Part shown: in pieces, positions 1 to 8,982 of the stretch | How positions within the stretch are numbered: position 1 is the first letter of the stretch | Layout: every line of letters begins with the position of its first letter | Assembly (NCBI RefSeq): GCF_034314045.1 | Contig: NZ_JAVIWL010000001.1 | Location: forward strand, 1-64,000 | Direction of reading: 5' to 3' | Origin: Glaciimonas sp. CA11.2 | Lineage (GTDB): Bacteria; Pseudomonadota; Gammaproteobacteria; Burkholderiales; Burkholderiaceae_D | DNA: 64,000 nucleotides | Notes under the pieces: generated by a model | The model's input: only the letters and a program-made list of their open reading frames with translations | Told to the model about the DNA's origin: nothing | The model's database searches: none | Program-made: the position numbers and the translations under genes

Positions 1-42
1 GTAAGCGATCAATCATCCACGTCCCTTGCGGCATAAATTGAT

Positions 43-1671
43 TTATGCCGGTGCCTGGTTCTTCAGCTGCAGATTCCAGGGCAACAGCGCTTCGTAGTCA
101 TCGACAGTATTGGCATAAGGCAGTGCCGTGAACATTTCGGTGAGATATTGGTAAGCGTCAATATTTCCCGCCTTGCACGTTTCAATCAATGAGTACAGAT
201 TGGCACTGGCTTTTGCGCCACCAACGGTATCGGCAAATAGCCAATTCTTGCGCCCGATCACGAACGGCCGAATCGCGTTCTCGGCCACATTATTATCGAT
301 CGGCCAGGTGCCGTTCTCGACATAGCGCGTGAGTTTGGGCCATTGCCCTGCCAGATACTGCAAGGCTTTGCCCAGCAATCCGCTCGGCGCAGTCGTTGCC
401 AGATGATGGTCGAGCAAGACTTTGATCGCTGCCAACACCGCTTTGCTGTATTTCATGCGCAAACGTTGTCGTTGCAGCGCCGTCAATGTGCTGGCACGAG
501 ATTCTGCCGCGTACAGTTTACCGATCAGAGTAATGAATTGCGTGGCTGGCTGCTGCGCACTGCGCGCTTCCCTGGGCAGTACGGCTTCGGCTTCAATAAA
601 ATACCTTCTCACATGCGCCCAGCACGCTAAATGGACAAGTCCATTGACGGCCGATATCGCGTTATACGGCGCATAGCCGTCGGTCATTAACGCAGCGCCC
701 GTGCGCACGCCGGCCCAGAGATCGGCCCCATGTTGGGTACTGCGTCCTGGCGCATAGCCGAATAGCCGTACCGGCGGACCGACGCCGCCGTTCATCTGAA
801 TCCACATATAACTCCTGGTTTGGGCTGCGCGCCCGGGCTCCTTGAGTACCTGCACCACCGTTTCATCGCCAAATACGACCTCACTGTCGAGCAAATGATC
901 GCGCAGTAAATTAATCAGCGGTTGAACAGCAATCCCGATGCGCACCACACTGGCGGCCAGGGTATTGCGCGAGATATCGCCGCCAAAGCGTTTGATTAAC
1001 GCCGCAATCCGGTACAGCGGCAAGCCGTCGATGAATTTGGCGGTAATGAACCAGGCCAGCGCGGCTTCGGTGAACAATCCCTTGGGAATAATGCGCAAGC
1101 GAGTCGGGGTAACTTTGATGCTTTGATCGCAGCAGGGACAGGCATATTTCACCCGCTCATGCCGGATCACGCGTACTTGCTGCGGAATAATATCGAGTTG
1201 TTCGCTGACTTCCACGCCGATTTTCACCAGTATCGCGCCATCATGCGCGCAGATACGGGCCGATTTTGGCAACGTGGTGCGAATGACTTCACGTGGCAAT
1301 GCCGGGTCCAGTGGCTTGCGGCCCGGTTTCTTGCGCTGATGACCTGAAACGGGAATGTCTACTTCGCTCTCTTGCGATGGCAGGGCAGCGTGTGCGGCGA
1401 GCGCCTCCGCCTCATTGAGAAACAGGTCGCGTTGATCGGCGCTGCGCGCTTCGCTCTTTGCGCCGAATAATCGGCGCTGAAAGGCTTTGAGCTGTTCCTT
1501 GAGCAGATCGCGCTCGACTTGCATGACACGCAATTCACCGCGCACGATATCCCGTTCGCCCAGCACAGCATCGCGTTGCGCCAACGCAGCGTCGCGCTCG
1601 GCGATGAGCGTCTGAAATGCATCAGCGGTAAGCGAGGAGTGGAGCTGTGTAGGTGCCATGACTGACAACAT
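43..1671 (-). CDS. tnpC: IS66 transposase TnpC
   Basis: DDE transposase of the IS66 element, 542 residues, the usual length for the family. The N-terminus is a long coiled coil rich in ERD repeats (about residues 25-70). A basic linker with PGRKPLD follows, then a Cys-x-x-Cys zinc-binding segment (CPCC, around residue 175), and the catalytic core with VFGDET, MTDGYAPYN and the C-terminal AENAIRPFVIGRKNWLF block that marks IS66. The start may be the Met at 1671 or the one four codons in (1659); neither has a strong Shine-Dalgarno. No frameshift is seen. Confidence 0.95.
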   Translation of the reverse strand: MLSVMAPTQLHSSLTADAFQTLIAERDAALAQRDAVLGERDIVRGELRVMQVERDLLKEQLKAFQRRLFGAKSEARSADQRDLFLNEAEALAAHAALPSQESEVDIPVSGHQRKKPGRKPLDPALPREVIRTTLPKSARICAHDGAILVKIGVEVSEQLDIIPQQVRVIRHERVKYACPCCDQSIKVTPTRLRIIPKGLFTEAALAWFITAKFIDGLPLYRIAALIKRFGGDISRNTLAASVVRIGIAVQPLINLLRDHLLDSEVVFGDETVVQVLKEPGRAAQTRSYMWIQMNGGVGPPVRLFGYAPGRSTQHGADLWAGVRTGAALMTDGYAPYNAISAVNGLVHLACWAHVRRYFIEAEAVLPREARSAQQPATQFITLIGKLYAAESRASTLTALQRQRLRMKYSKAVLAAIKVLLDHHLATTAPSGLLGKALQYLAGQWPKLTRYVENGTWPIDNNVAENAIRPFVIGRKNWLFADTVGGAKASANLYSLIETCKAGNIDAYQYLTEMFTALPYANTVDDYEALLPWNLQLKNQAPA

Positions 1672-1767
1672 ACCGGAATGTCGCGCTAAATAGGTTTACG
1701 TCATTTCAACATAAGGGCGTTACCCGTTGTTTACCGACAACAATCGAATGAAACTGCACTATTTGTC

Positions 1768-2118
1768 TTAGCTCGCCCGCGCATAGCTGCGCAGCGGATG
1801 TTTGTGCATGGCGCTGAGGTCAATGCCATCGAGCAGCCAGTGTAATTGTTCGACGCTCAGTTCCAGCAGCGCGGCTTCACGCGGCCAGGCGAAGCGGTCT
1901 GCCTCAAGCCGCTTGAACATTAACCAGAATCCGTTGCGATCCCAGAGCAAGAGTTTGATACGGTCGCGCCGCCGGTTACAAAAGACATACACGGCCCGGG
2001 CAAACGGATCGAGTCCTAGCGCCTGCTCGACGATGGCCGCCAGTCCGTTAATGCTCTTGCGACCATCGACCGCATCCCGGTGCACATGCACCTTCAGTCC
2101 CGGGTCAAGGCGGAACAT
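1768..2118 (-). CDS. tnpB: IS66 accessory protein TnpB
   Basis: Second gene of the IS66 element, about 116 residues. Family hallmarks are the DGRKSINGL segment near the N-terminus, the basic VFCNRRRDRIKLLLWD core and the FKRLEADRFAWP stretch. TnpB is needed for transposition of IS66 elements but its biochemical role is not settled. The reading frame extends four codons upstream only from a TTG; the ATG at 2118 is preferred. It overlaps the 3' end of tnpA by 25 nt, as usual in IS66, which suggests translational coupling. Confidence 0.92.
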   Translation of the reverse strand: MFRLDPGLKVHVHRDAVDGRKSINGLAAIVEQALGLDPFARAVYVFCNRRRDRIKLLLWDRNGFWLMFKRLEADRFAWPREAALLELSVEQLHWLLDGIDLSAMHKHPLRSYARAS

Positions 2119-2516
2119 GGCAACTGGCAAAGCATCTCAAGGAGCGACAATATCTCGTCGCGGGTCGTGCAATTGGCATCGATATCAATGCCGTTGGGCA
2201 ATCTCGCACGCAGCGTGGGCATCGTCACGGGCGTTGCAGTGTTAACTGTCACCACAGGAATAAATGCAGAAAGCAGTGCCGGGACACGCGTCACCTTCAT
2301 CGGGGCCGCACCGCTTTTGCGTTGATATTGGACAATCCACTTACGTAACAAATTGGCATTGAGCGTATGCTGGTACGCCAGTTTGGCCACCGATACCCCA
2401 GGCTGAAAACTGGCTTCCACTAATTCGCGTTTGGCCCGTGGGTCATACTGACAACGACCATTCCGTAAGCGCTTGACAATCAAAGTACACGATAAGCCGA
2501 AGTGATTCTCTTCCAT
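2094..2516 (-). CDS. tnpA: IS66 TnpA, HTH protein
   Basis: First gene of the IS66 operon, 140 residues. It contains a helix-turn-helix of the IS3/IS66 OrfA type (RAKRELVEASFQPGVSVAKLA, about residues 27-47, followed by NANLLRKWIVQYQ). The start at 2516 has a good ribosome-binding site (AAGGGG, about 7 nt upstream). In IS66 elements TnpA is thought to bind the ends. The promoter should lie between here and the right inverted repeat, which finishes at 2592. Confidence 0.9.
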   Translation of the reverse strand: MEENHFGLSCTLIVKRLRNGRCQYDPRAKRELVEASFQPGVSVAKLAYQHTLNANLLRKWIVQYQRKSGAAPMKVTRVPALLSAFIPVVTVNTATPVTMPTLRARLPNGIDIDANCTTRDEILSLLEMLCQLPCSALTRD

Positions 2517-2592
2517 AGCTGTCCCCTTATTGTGGACACCATCATCACGATTCTCGGTACGATTTACCAGACGTACTCAAATGATCGCTTAC

Positions 2593-2941
2593 GATACTAC
2601 AGATTGCGAGAGCAACTCTGTTGTACTATAATTTTCCGCTTTGGTCGAGCGCCAGCGCTGACGACGGCAGGTGAATTTTTCGGATGGCAAGCGTCCAGCG
2701 TAGACTATAGAAAAAGAGGGCTCTGCCCTCCCAGTGAGGCAGGCGTCCAGCCTGACCACGCGAGGTGAATTGGCGTCCTGCCCTGCGTTCAGCAGAGCAA
2801 CAAGCCAAGAGGATGGCTTCCTCTAAGCAAACGCGCCCTAGCGCGATTGCTTGCCAATGACGCAGTCATAGATAACGGAGTTGGGTAAGTATGATCGGAA
2901 AGCTTCATTTCTGATCATACTTATCCAACGCAGTGATCGTT
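2593..2941. other. Intergenic stretch rich in inverted repeats
   Basis: No gene is seen. The stretch contains several short hairpins: GAGGGC-TCT-GCCCTC around 2717-2732, CAGGC-GTCCA-GCCTG around 2740-2755, and GCAAACGCGC...GCGCGATTGC around 2827-2852. It lies between the IS66 element and the mobilisation genes, where an origin of transfer or a transcription end could sit, but no nic-site consensus is recognised. Confidence 0.4.
2880..2929. repeat. Long perfect-looking inverted repeat (19-nt arms)
   Basis: The left arm at 2880-2898 (GTTGGGTAAGTATGATCGG) and right arm at 2911-2929 are complementary except for two positions, with a 12-nt spacer. No run of T follows on either strand, so it is not a standard intrinsic terminator. 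It sits 12 nt beyond the stop of the MobC-like gene. A recognition site for a transfer, replication or resolution protein is possible; this is inference. Confidence 0.6.
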
Positions 2942-3658
2942 TCATTTAGCATTGTATGGCCAGTTTTCCAAAGCGAAGACTGGAAATCTGGCCAGATGTC
3001 GATCTGTGATCGGTACTCGCTCTCCTGCTACTGGCACGGACTTAATCAATCCAAATATACGTGACAAACGCGGCGCGAATTCTGGATGCGGGCAAACGTA
3101 GTGCACCATCGCATAGTCGCCTCGCTTAATCGATTGCAAGTAAATCGCCATGATTACTTCATAACGTTTCAGAGTTTTGATGGAACGTTCGACCTCGATT
3201 GCAATGGTGCGGCCTTGAGGATCGGTTGCCACGGCGTCCGGGCGTTTCTTGATATTCATCGGCAAACAATGACCTGGTATCCAATTTGACCATCCAGCGC
3301 GTTCGGCTGCCAGCCGTGCACGTTGGACATCCAGATAGTGGTGGATGGTCATGATCGATACCTTACTGGGCTCAAAATATTGGCGCACTTCCATCGCCTC
3401 CGCCTCATCCCAGGAGAATGCCAAGCCTTGAGACGTGATCCCCCATAGGCTTAATCGTAGTTCTGGCACCTTATGCCGAAAGATCATTTGATCCCGCTCC
3501 ATCTGCTGAAGTGTCTTGAAGGTGGCGGGTTCGGATAATTTGGTGATCGACGTAAGGTTTGCAAAATTGCTCCATGTTTCATCACGCAGAAAATGCAAAA
3601 TCGCTGATCGCTTGACCTGAGAGCGGGTGCGCCGCTCCTCGAATGAATTAATCAACAT
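2942..3658 (-). CDS. MobC-like mobilisation / replication-relaxation family protein
   Basis: A 238-residue protein with an N-terminal winged-helix region (residues about 20-75) and a C-terminal part with RPDAVA...IAIEVERSIKT, resembling the nuclease-like D-x(n)-E-x-E core of proteins encoded beside TraD-type coupling proteins (MobC, replication-relaxation family). The frame is open to 3724, but the Met at 3658 is preferred because it overlaps the stop of the upstream coupling-protein gene by only 11 nt, a typical translationally coupled junction. It is the last gene of the mobilisation operon on this strand. No relaxase gene is present in the window. Family assignment is from pattern memory. 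Confidence 0.6.
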   Translation of the reverse strand: MLINSFEERRTRSQVKRSAILHFLRDETWSNFANLTSITKLSEPATFKTLQQMERDQMIFRHKVPELRLSLWGITSQGLAFSWDEAEAMEVRQYFEPSKVSIMTIHHYLDVQRARLAAERAGWSNWIPGHCLPMNIKKRPDAVATDPQGRTIAIEVERSIKTLKRYEVIMAIYLQSIKRGDYAMVHYVCPHPEFAPRLSRIFGLIKSVPVAGERVPITDRHLARFPVFALENWPYNAK

Positions 3659-5384
3659 CGAGCATCGACTGGGCAAGTGTTTGTGTGTTTCGGGGCAAAA
3701 GCTTAGATGCCTCAACTCCCCCACCCAATTTATTTGACATAAATTGGATCGGCTGGGTTGCTAATACACTTTTAACAACGGGGATAGGAGAGGTAAAGAA
3801 AAATTGTGCCAATCCGGCACCAAACAAGACAGCGCAACGATCAGGCAATGCTTGCAACATGTTGGTATCTACCAAATTGCGCTCAGCCTGCCGGAGAGAC
3901 CGCCCATTTTCGCGCACCTCAGTTAGCCCGGTATTCGTTTTAACCTGGCGGATTTCATCGTCAACCAAGATACTGCCACTCATCCTTGCCAGCCAATCCG
4001 CTGTATCGGGATCTTTGACTGCGTAAGAAATTTTAATTGCACAGTTTTCATTGATCGACGATACCACCGACTCAGGGTCAAGGTCGGCAGGGCAATCACG
4101 CAAGTCTCCAAGCGATTGGTGCGCGATAATGACGTGCGCACCTTTGTCACGGATAGCACCTAGCGCTTCCAACGAGGGACGTGAAATCAAATATTTAAAT
4201 TCGTCCATGAAAATGCACACATGCCTTGCTTTCTCACGGGCTCTAGACTCTATATGCTGCATGACCGACAAAACAAAAATACGTTGTAACTTCAAAATTC
4301 TTGGATTGCGCATAGAACCGCGCACATAGATCACAGCCCCTTTTTGAATCAGTCCAGCAAGATCAACCCCTATTTCTATATTAGTGGCTTGGATTAAACT
4401 GATCTCTTCTAAGTCGGCAACAAATTTCTTACCGGCCTCCGCTATTACCGATTGCGTTTCCAATAGTTTTAGATACGCTTGCGTTAAGGTAGCGCAATTT
4501 GATTGTGTAAGGCCGGCGGTTATTCGTGCAGCACGCCGATCATCCAACCGATAAAAATCGGCATCGGTACCTTTTTCGCCCAATGAGAAACCTGCGGTAA
4601 ACAGCTCCTCAATTTCATGAGAGGTTTTGTTATGTAGTGGGTTCCATTGAGGAACGTTCGCCATTAGATCAATGTAGACGTATGGGACGCGTGCGTCTTG
4701 CGCTGCATTCAGCATGACATGCGGAAGAAATTCGTCGTTCTTTGGGTCCAGGATAACAATCGATTCTCCCGCGTAAAGCGCTTGAGTCAGTAAAACTGCC
4801 GCTGCTACACCTTTACCGCTACCGGTGGTTCCCACCACATCGAGGTGTGATTTTCTCCACTTCTCCAACGGAATATACACGGGGCGCTTCTGTTCATCTA
4901 ACCCAAAGAAAATTCCCTTCTTAATGTTGAAATAATCGCGAGGAACATACTTCTTTTGTGCATTAGGCAGATGCACCGCAATTTGCCGGATATCTGTCTT
5001 CCGATTTCGTTCCAGGCTACTGGTCTTAGTCAGCCGATTTGAAATCCGTTCAAATTTTGGTGAGCTATATCTGATTAAAAGAACGATTGCAGCAACCCCG
5101 ATTACAGCGCCAGAACAAAAGGCCAACAGATGATAATTATCTAGGCGCACTTCTTGACCACTCAGTTGGATACTCAGATAGGGCAATGCAAAATAAAAAC
5201 CTGGTTGAAAGATGAATAGCAAAAATGCTATTCCGCCAAAAAACCCAGCAACGGAATTTTTACGAAATAACCAAGTGAGTATCAAACAAATGCCAAAAGC
5301 GACGCCAACCACAAGCCATAATTTTTCGACATAATCAATCCAAACATTGACGAACCTGATCATTAAAATATTTATTCGCAACAT
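3648..5384 (-). CDS. TraD/VirD4-type coupling ATPase
   Basis: 578 residues. Two or three N-terminal membrane segments (about residues 20-65 and 85-105) are followed by a cytoplasmic P-loop ATPase. Walker A is GTTGSGKG (185-192) and Walker B is CIFMDEF (about 390-396); the sensor-like HVIIAHQS follows. Such proteins sit at the inner membrane and bring the relaxase-DNA complex to a type IV secretion channel. Here no relaxase or channel genes are visible, so the element would depend on a helper or is a remnant. It lies downstream of the winged-helix protein gene and directly upstream of the MobC-like gene. Base composition falls noticeably from here toward 7800. Confidence 0.8.
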   Translation of the reverse strand: MLRINILMIRFVNVWIDYVEKLWLVVGVAFGICLILTWLFRKNSVAGFFGGIAFLLFIFQPGFYFALPYLSIQLSGQEVRLDNYHLLAFCSGAVIGVAAIVLLIRYSSPKFERISNRLTKTSSLERNRKTDIRQIAVHLPNAQKKYVPRDYFNIKKGIFFGLDEQKRPVYIPLEKWRKSHLDVVGTTGSGKGVAAAVLLTQALYAGESIVILDPKNDEFLPHVMLNAAQDARVPYVYIDLMANVPQWNPLHNKTSHEIEELFTAGFSLGEKGTDADFYRLDDRRAARITAGLTQSNCATLTQAYLKLLETQSVIAEAGKKFVADLEEISLIQATNIEIGVDLAGLIQKGAVIYVRGSMRNPRILKLQRIFVLSVMQHIESRAREKARHVCIFMDEFKYLISRPSLEALGAIRDKGAHVIIAHQSLGDLRDCPADLDPESVVSSINENCAIKISYAVKDPDTADWLARMSGSILVDDEIRQVKTNTGLTEVRENGRSLRQAERNLVDTNMLQALPDRCAVLFGAGLAQFFFTSPIPVVKSVLATQPIQFMSNKLGGGVEASKLLPRNTQTLAQSMLDVD

Positions 5385-5471
5385 GTTAAATCCTTTGATA
5401 AGTAAAACGTTTTTTTAATAATTTTATGCAAGCTTCTCACCTCGTAAAAAATTATTTTTCAAAGATTTTCA

Positions 5472-6446
5472 TTAAACTGAATTCTTATCGATAAATTTTT
5501 CTTGCAATGCCGCTCTTTTTTCTTTTAGGTGATCAACAAAACTGGCAGGAAAATGACAAAAATTTTGATCAAATTGGACGCTATCCATATTTGCCAGCTC
5601 TTTTTCAACCTTGTGATTCATTTCCTTTTCATGATTGAGCGCATTTAAACTATGTTGTAAATTAATGGACTTAGCTACCCGGTCGGTTTTTACAGAAACA
5701 CCATCTGCGATTACAAACCGTTCAATGTTTTCAACAAAATGTCGGCATAACGGTACGACACCATTTTTCAATTTTCCTTTCCTTCTTTTACCTTCAATTT
5801 CGTCTAAAACATCCTGTCTTTGAAGTTCGGAAATTCTTTCTATGAGTTTTTTAATTTCTGATATTTCATTTTCAGATAATTTTGGATAGTCGAGTTCAGC
5901 CAATACGACGGTAGTGTTTGTTGTATCGATAAAGTTATTTGTATTGTTATCGTTACCGGCTCCTCTATCCCTAGCGTATGGATAGGGTATCGATACGGTA
6001 TCTAAATAATCCATGATTTCAAAAGAAATGGATTGTCTTAAACTATCTTTTGCAGGAATACGTACCAAGAAATCGTCTATAAAATCAGTTCTCCAAATAA
6101 TAGGAATTTGTTCAATCTGTTCAAAAGTCCGTTGGCGTAATGTGGTGGCGATTGCCATCTTTGCCGAATTATGATCCCACCAAATTTTTACCCATATAAA
6201 CCCGCTTTCCTCCTCAAATTTAATAACATTTGCATTGTTTAGACGTGTCAATACGGGGACAAGTTGATCGGCAGTCCAGCCCATTTCAGCGGCGGCAATT
6301 TTTAAGACCACTTTATAAACACCTACGATGTTTGAAAATGGGGAGGTTAAAAGGTAAAAAAGCGTGGCTTTATCTTCCTGTGTTTTATCCGCAATTTTGG
6401 TTGAGCGCCAAAATTCAGCATCATTAATCGTTCGTTGTCTTCCCAT
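5472..6446 (-). CDS. Putative winged-helix replication-initiation-like protein
   Basis: 324 residues, AT-rich and Asn/Lys-rich. The N-terminal 120 residues (FWRSTKIADKTQEDKATLFYL...NIVGVYKV...RLNNANVIKFEEESGFIWVKIWW) have the form of the helix-turn-helix domain found in phage and plasmid replication proteins of the O/DnaD type. The middle is low complexity (GNDNNTNNFIDTTNTT, about 184-199), followed by a helical C-terminal region with an ELxxxDVLDEIEG segment. Start chosen at 6446, with GAGGAAA just upstream. Located between the excisionase-like gene and the coupling protein. A role in replication of an excised element is inferred from domain form and context only. Confidence 0.5.
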   Translation of the reverse strand: MGRQRTINDAEFWRSTKIADKTQEDKATLFYLLTSPFSNIVGVYKVVLKIAAAEMGWTADQLVPVLTRLNNANVIKFEEESGFIWVKIWWDHNSAKMAIATTLRQRTFEQIEQIPIIWRTDFIDDFLVRIPAKDSLRQSISFEIMDYLDTVSIPYPYARDRGAGNDNNTNNFIDTTNTTVVLAELDYPKLSENEISEIKKLIERISELQRQDVLDEIEGKRRKGKLKNGVVPLCRHFVENIERFVIADGVSVKTDRVAKSINLQHSLNALNHEKEMNHKVEKELANMDSVQFDQNFCHFPASFVDHLKEKRAALQEKFIDKNSV

Positions 6447-6539
6447 GATTTCCTCATGAATTTATCTTTGTAAATAGATTTTCAGGTTGCGAATTTAATC
6501 TAAAAATGTGGTTTTACTTTTTTTATTTTGATTATGCTT

Positions 6540-6845
6540 TTAGACCGATAGAACCTCAGTACTGCGAGGTCGACCTCTTCTGTGCACATCTGTTTGCGCA
6601 TTTTTCACACCATTCACTCGTCGCTTGTTTGCAATCTCGCTAAGCCATTGTCTAATATCTTCAACAAACCAACATGCACGTCGTTTTCCCGGAAAGGCTG
6701 TTGATGGGAGCTCGCCGCGATATGCCATTTGAGATATGGCACCTTCGGATGTACTTAGAAGTGCCGCAAGCTCTGAGCGTGAAATGATTGCCTCAGGTGC
6801 CATTTTTCCGAATGCTTCCCTGAAGTCGGTTGAAATTTTTACCAT
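6540..6845 (-). CDS. Excisionase/AlpA-like DNA-binding protein
   Basis: 101 residues. Residues 18-68 (ISRSELAALLSTSEGAISQMAYRGELP...CWFVEDIRQWL) match the MerR-like winged-helix of AlpA and excisionase proteins, including the Arg/Trp-rich wing and the terminal DIRQWL helix. The tail is basic (RRGRPRS). It is first on the minus strand of the mobilisation operon and faces the divergent gene at 6965, so the 119-nt gap between them probably holds both promoters. A role in excision or in regulating the element is inferred. Confidence 0.65.
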   Translation of the reverse strand: MVKISTDFREAFGKMAPEAIISRSELAALLSTSEGAISQMAYRGELPSTAFPGKRRACWFVEDIRQWLSEIANKRRVNGVKNAQTDVHRRGRPRSTEVLSV

Positions 6846-6964
6846 TTGAGATCACCATTGATTTACAGTTATAGTGTTATTAAGATAGGATCATTTAGAA
6901 GTTTAAAAAAGGGCCAGTTTTTGCTGATGAGGGTTTCTACGTGAATAAAAAAGGACAGAAAAAC

Positions 6965-7810
6965 ATGGGGAGGCGCTTAAAGCCAGCGTTGAACCGCTTT
7001 TCTTCAATGCTCATCGAAGAAGCACTCGAATTGAGTTCACTGACAATCGAACAATTGGATGAGGTTTTGGACTTTACACCTGGCATAGCAGGAAGCTATT
7101 TGCACCAAAAAAAAGATAGAGGTCCGCAAGCCGGTTCAATACAAGAATTGGAAAATCGTGTCGCTAAGTTAGTTAAACGAACTGCACACACCATAGTCGT
7201 AGAAAATACCTATAAAGTTATTTTCGAAAATTATCGATTTCCGGATAGCATTGAGGGGAAGCCCGCTGACAATCTTAATCTACGAAAGTACGCACCCTTT
7301 TGTTATGAACTTCGTTATGAGGACAACTGGCCTACGTTTAACGACTTGAAGCATAAAAATGGAAATTTCCCCATTTTTATTACCCCTGATAGGTCGATCC
7401 GTAGCATATTAAAATATGGCGCATACGATGAGTTGCCAATAGATTTTTGTCATTTTTCGTTTCAATGGGGCGTGCTTTGGGATACAGGAATTCCATGGCT
7501 AAAACGCGAATCGTTTGGCATTAGTCCCAATGCCCATATCGACTCATTCCTGCCAAAGCTGACGGAAAAAAGAATAAGGTACAAAAAATCTGAGTGTTTT
7601 CTATCCCGTACGATAGAAGGACGTGAATTATTATCTGAATTGAAAAAAACGACGGAAATGGGTTGTGATAGTTCGAAAATTAAATCAATTTATGAGAGGA
7701 TTTTAACTGCTGGAGAAATCGCAGAAAAATCCTATATAAAATTGTCAAGCCCCACCCAAGACGATGAAAGTACTGAATATGTTGTCAGTAAGCAGTTTCT
7801 CATAAGGTAA
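6965..7810 (+). CDS. AT-rich protein of unknown function beside the tRNA-Asn fragment
   Basis: 281 residues; not recognised. A GTG at 6941 gives eight extra residues, but the ATG at 6965 has AAGGA 9 nt upstream and is preferred. Residues about 15-60 (LIEEALELSSLTIEQLDEVLDFTPGIAGSYL) resemble a small helix-turn-helix; the rest has many aromatic residues (CHFSFQWGVLWDTGIPW). There is no signal peptide or membrane segment. It is divergent from the excisionase-like gene and the last gene before the tRNA-Asn fragment, so it is probably element cargo, such as a regulator or defence factor, but nothing in the sequence proves that. Confidence 0.55.
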   Translation: MGRRLKPALNRFSSMLIEEALELSSLTIEQLDEVLDFTPGIAGSYLHQKKDRGPQAGSIQELENRVAKLVKRTAHTIVVENTYKVIFENYRFPDSIEGKPADNLNLRKYAPFCYELRYEDNWPTFNDLKHKNGNFPIFITPDRSIRSILKYGAYDELPIDFCHFSFQWGVLWDTGIPWLKRESFGISPNAHIDSFLPKLTEKRIRYKKSECFLSRTIEGRELLSELKKTTEMGCDSSKIKSIYERILTAGEIAEKSYIKLSSPTQDDESTEYVVSKQFLIR

Positions 7811-7943
7811 TGTCCAACTTAGGCAAGTCTGCCGGAAATTTGCCGGAGTGACGCAGTAGTGGTCAGCAATTTCAAGTCATCAGGAATGATGAAATCTCTT
7901 GTTATATGGAGAGAGCACTGGTAATCTTACCGTAGCTTGGTTT

Positions 7944-7990
7944 GACTGTTAATCCGCAGGTCCCTGGTTCGAGTCCAGGTCGGGGAGCCA
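7944..7990 (+). repeat. tRNA-Asn 3' fragment, attachment-site copy 1
   Basis: Positions 7944-7990 carry the anticodon-loop-to-CCA part of a tRNA-Asn: GACTGTTAATCC (anticodon GTT), variable loop, the T arm with GGTTCGAGTCC, acceptor GTCGGGGAGCCA. The preceding bases do not form a D arm or 5' acceptor strand, so it is not a functional tRNA. Such 3' fragments are left at the end of elements that integrate into tRNA genes. An intrinsic terminator follows at 8001, as after a real tRNA gene. A second copy is at 22080. Confidence 0.85.
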
Positions 7991-8000
7991 GAATACATAA

Positions 8001-8028
8001 GGGCCTGCAAGCAATTGCAGGCCCTTTT
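8001..8028 (+). terminator. Intrinsic terminator after the tRNA fragment
   Basis: Perfect 10-bp stem (GGGCCTGCAA with TTGCAGGCCC), four-base loop and TTTT. Probably inherited with the tRNA-Asn 3' end. Confidence 0.85.
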
Positions 8029-8255
8029 CGTTTGTCCTTTTAGACTGTTTGTTAGACAGTGTCTAATACTCCTTCCAAATACAGCCCCTCAAACTTGTTC
8101 CGCAATACCCATTTTGCGTTCATAGAAACATCTGTAGATGAAACTAATAATGGCTTTACTCGCAAAGCGGATTATTAAACATCATGCCGTGGATGGGGTG
8201 GACGAATCGAGTTCCAGACTATCACGCTCAAAGTTGAGAGTTGGTGGTAACTGGG

Positions 8256-8768
8256 TCAGTAAATCTTGTGACCGCTCCAGTTGCAAACAACAGCGCTGTT
8301 AATTTGCTCCAGCGCTACTGGCTGCCGCTGCTCAAGCGCCCTACCAAGATCACAATTATCCACAACGAACTGAGTTCTGGCCAAGTCAAGTTCACGCGGG
8401 AACCCAATGAGGGCACGATGAGCAATTTGTCCCTCAATGTGCTCACGCAGCACCTCATAGACCTCAGACACCATTGACCATACATTACGATTGATTTGCT
8501 GGTGTAGTGGAAAGGAAAGTACTAATAAGCCTTCAGTCATAGTGGCACGAACATCAACTTCATCCGCTGGCAATATTTTATTATTCCTCTTATCAAAAAC
8601 ATCAAGCACCCAGCGACGAAACTCTGCCGCTATAGCGTAACGTCGAAAAGCTAAAAATATTTTTTGGAAAAATGGCGCCGCTGGGAATAGAGCCAAAACA
8701 TATTGCGCAGTACCTTGATCTTGGTGCCGAAAATGATCGTCCAGTTCACGCCAATAGAGAAAAGGCAT
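8256..8768 (-). pseudogene. Possible degraded phage antirepressor-like ORF
   Basis: A 170-codon open frame. The only recognisable part is AAEFRRWVLDVFDKRNN, which resembles the end of Bro/ORF6N-type phage antirepressor N-domains, followed by INRNVWSMVSEVYEVLREHIEG, resembling the helical segments found after that domain. The N-terminus does not look like the start of such a protein, so it would be a decayed copy. It lies among other phage-integrase debris, which agrees with that reading. The identification is weak and the frame may be non-coding. Confidence 0.3.
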
Positions 8769-8786
8769 GCGTGTTTTACGTGGTTA

Positions 8787-8942
8787 ATTCGCACGGGCGA
8801 AGGCGGTGTTAAATTAAATCCCTGTTCTGGTGTGCGTCGAAACAAAGAAACGCCACGAGAGCGCTATGTGGAGCACGGCGAATTTCAAGCGGCACGCAAA
8901 TTAGCAGTTCGTCAAATTCGTGGTTTGATGGACCTCATATGA
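8787..8942 (+). pseudogene. Tyrosine integrase fragment (central part)
   Basis: The plus-strand frame reads GVKLNPCSGVRRNKETPRERYV then EHGEFQAARKLAVRQIRGLMDLI before a stop. This is the junction between the SAM-like core-binding domain and the catalytic domain of phage tyrosine recombinases (NPC-x-GVRRN-x(2)-PR-x-RYV). Only about 50 codons remain and the catalytic domain is missing. The matching C-terminal part lies in the opposite orientation at 9926-10384, so the original gene appears to have been broken and inverted. Confidence 0.7.
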
Positions 8943-8982
8943 TCAATCTTAATCGCAACCGTAGGTTAACAAATCATTTTTA

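Larger units (their letters stand above)
1..2592 (-). mobile_element. IS66-family insertion sequence, apparently complete
   Basis: The three IS66 genes (tnpA, tnpB, tnpC) lie in the usual order on the minus strand between imperfect terminal inverted repeats. The window begins with GTAAGCGATCA and the complementary end TGATCGCTTAC finishes at 2592. Beyond the first 11 bases the ends also share ACGTC at positions 19-23. GTAAGCG ends are typical of IS66. The left flank is outside the window, so a target duplication (the right candidate is 2593-2600) cannot be checked. All three reading frames are open, so the element may be active. Confidence 0.9.

Noticed and set aside
8241..8477. 78-codon plus-strand frame
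   Set aside because: Opposite to a frame with somewhat better, phage-like features; no ribosome-binding site.
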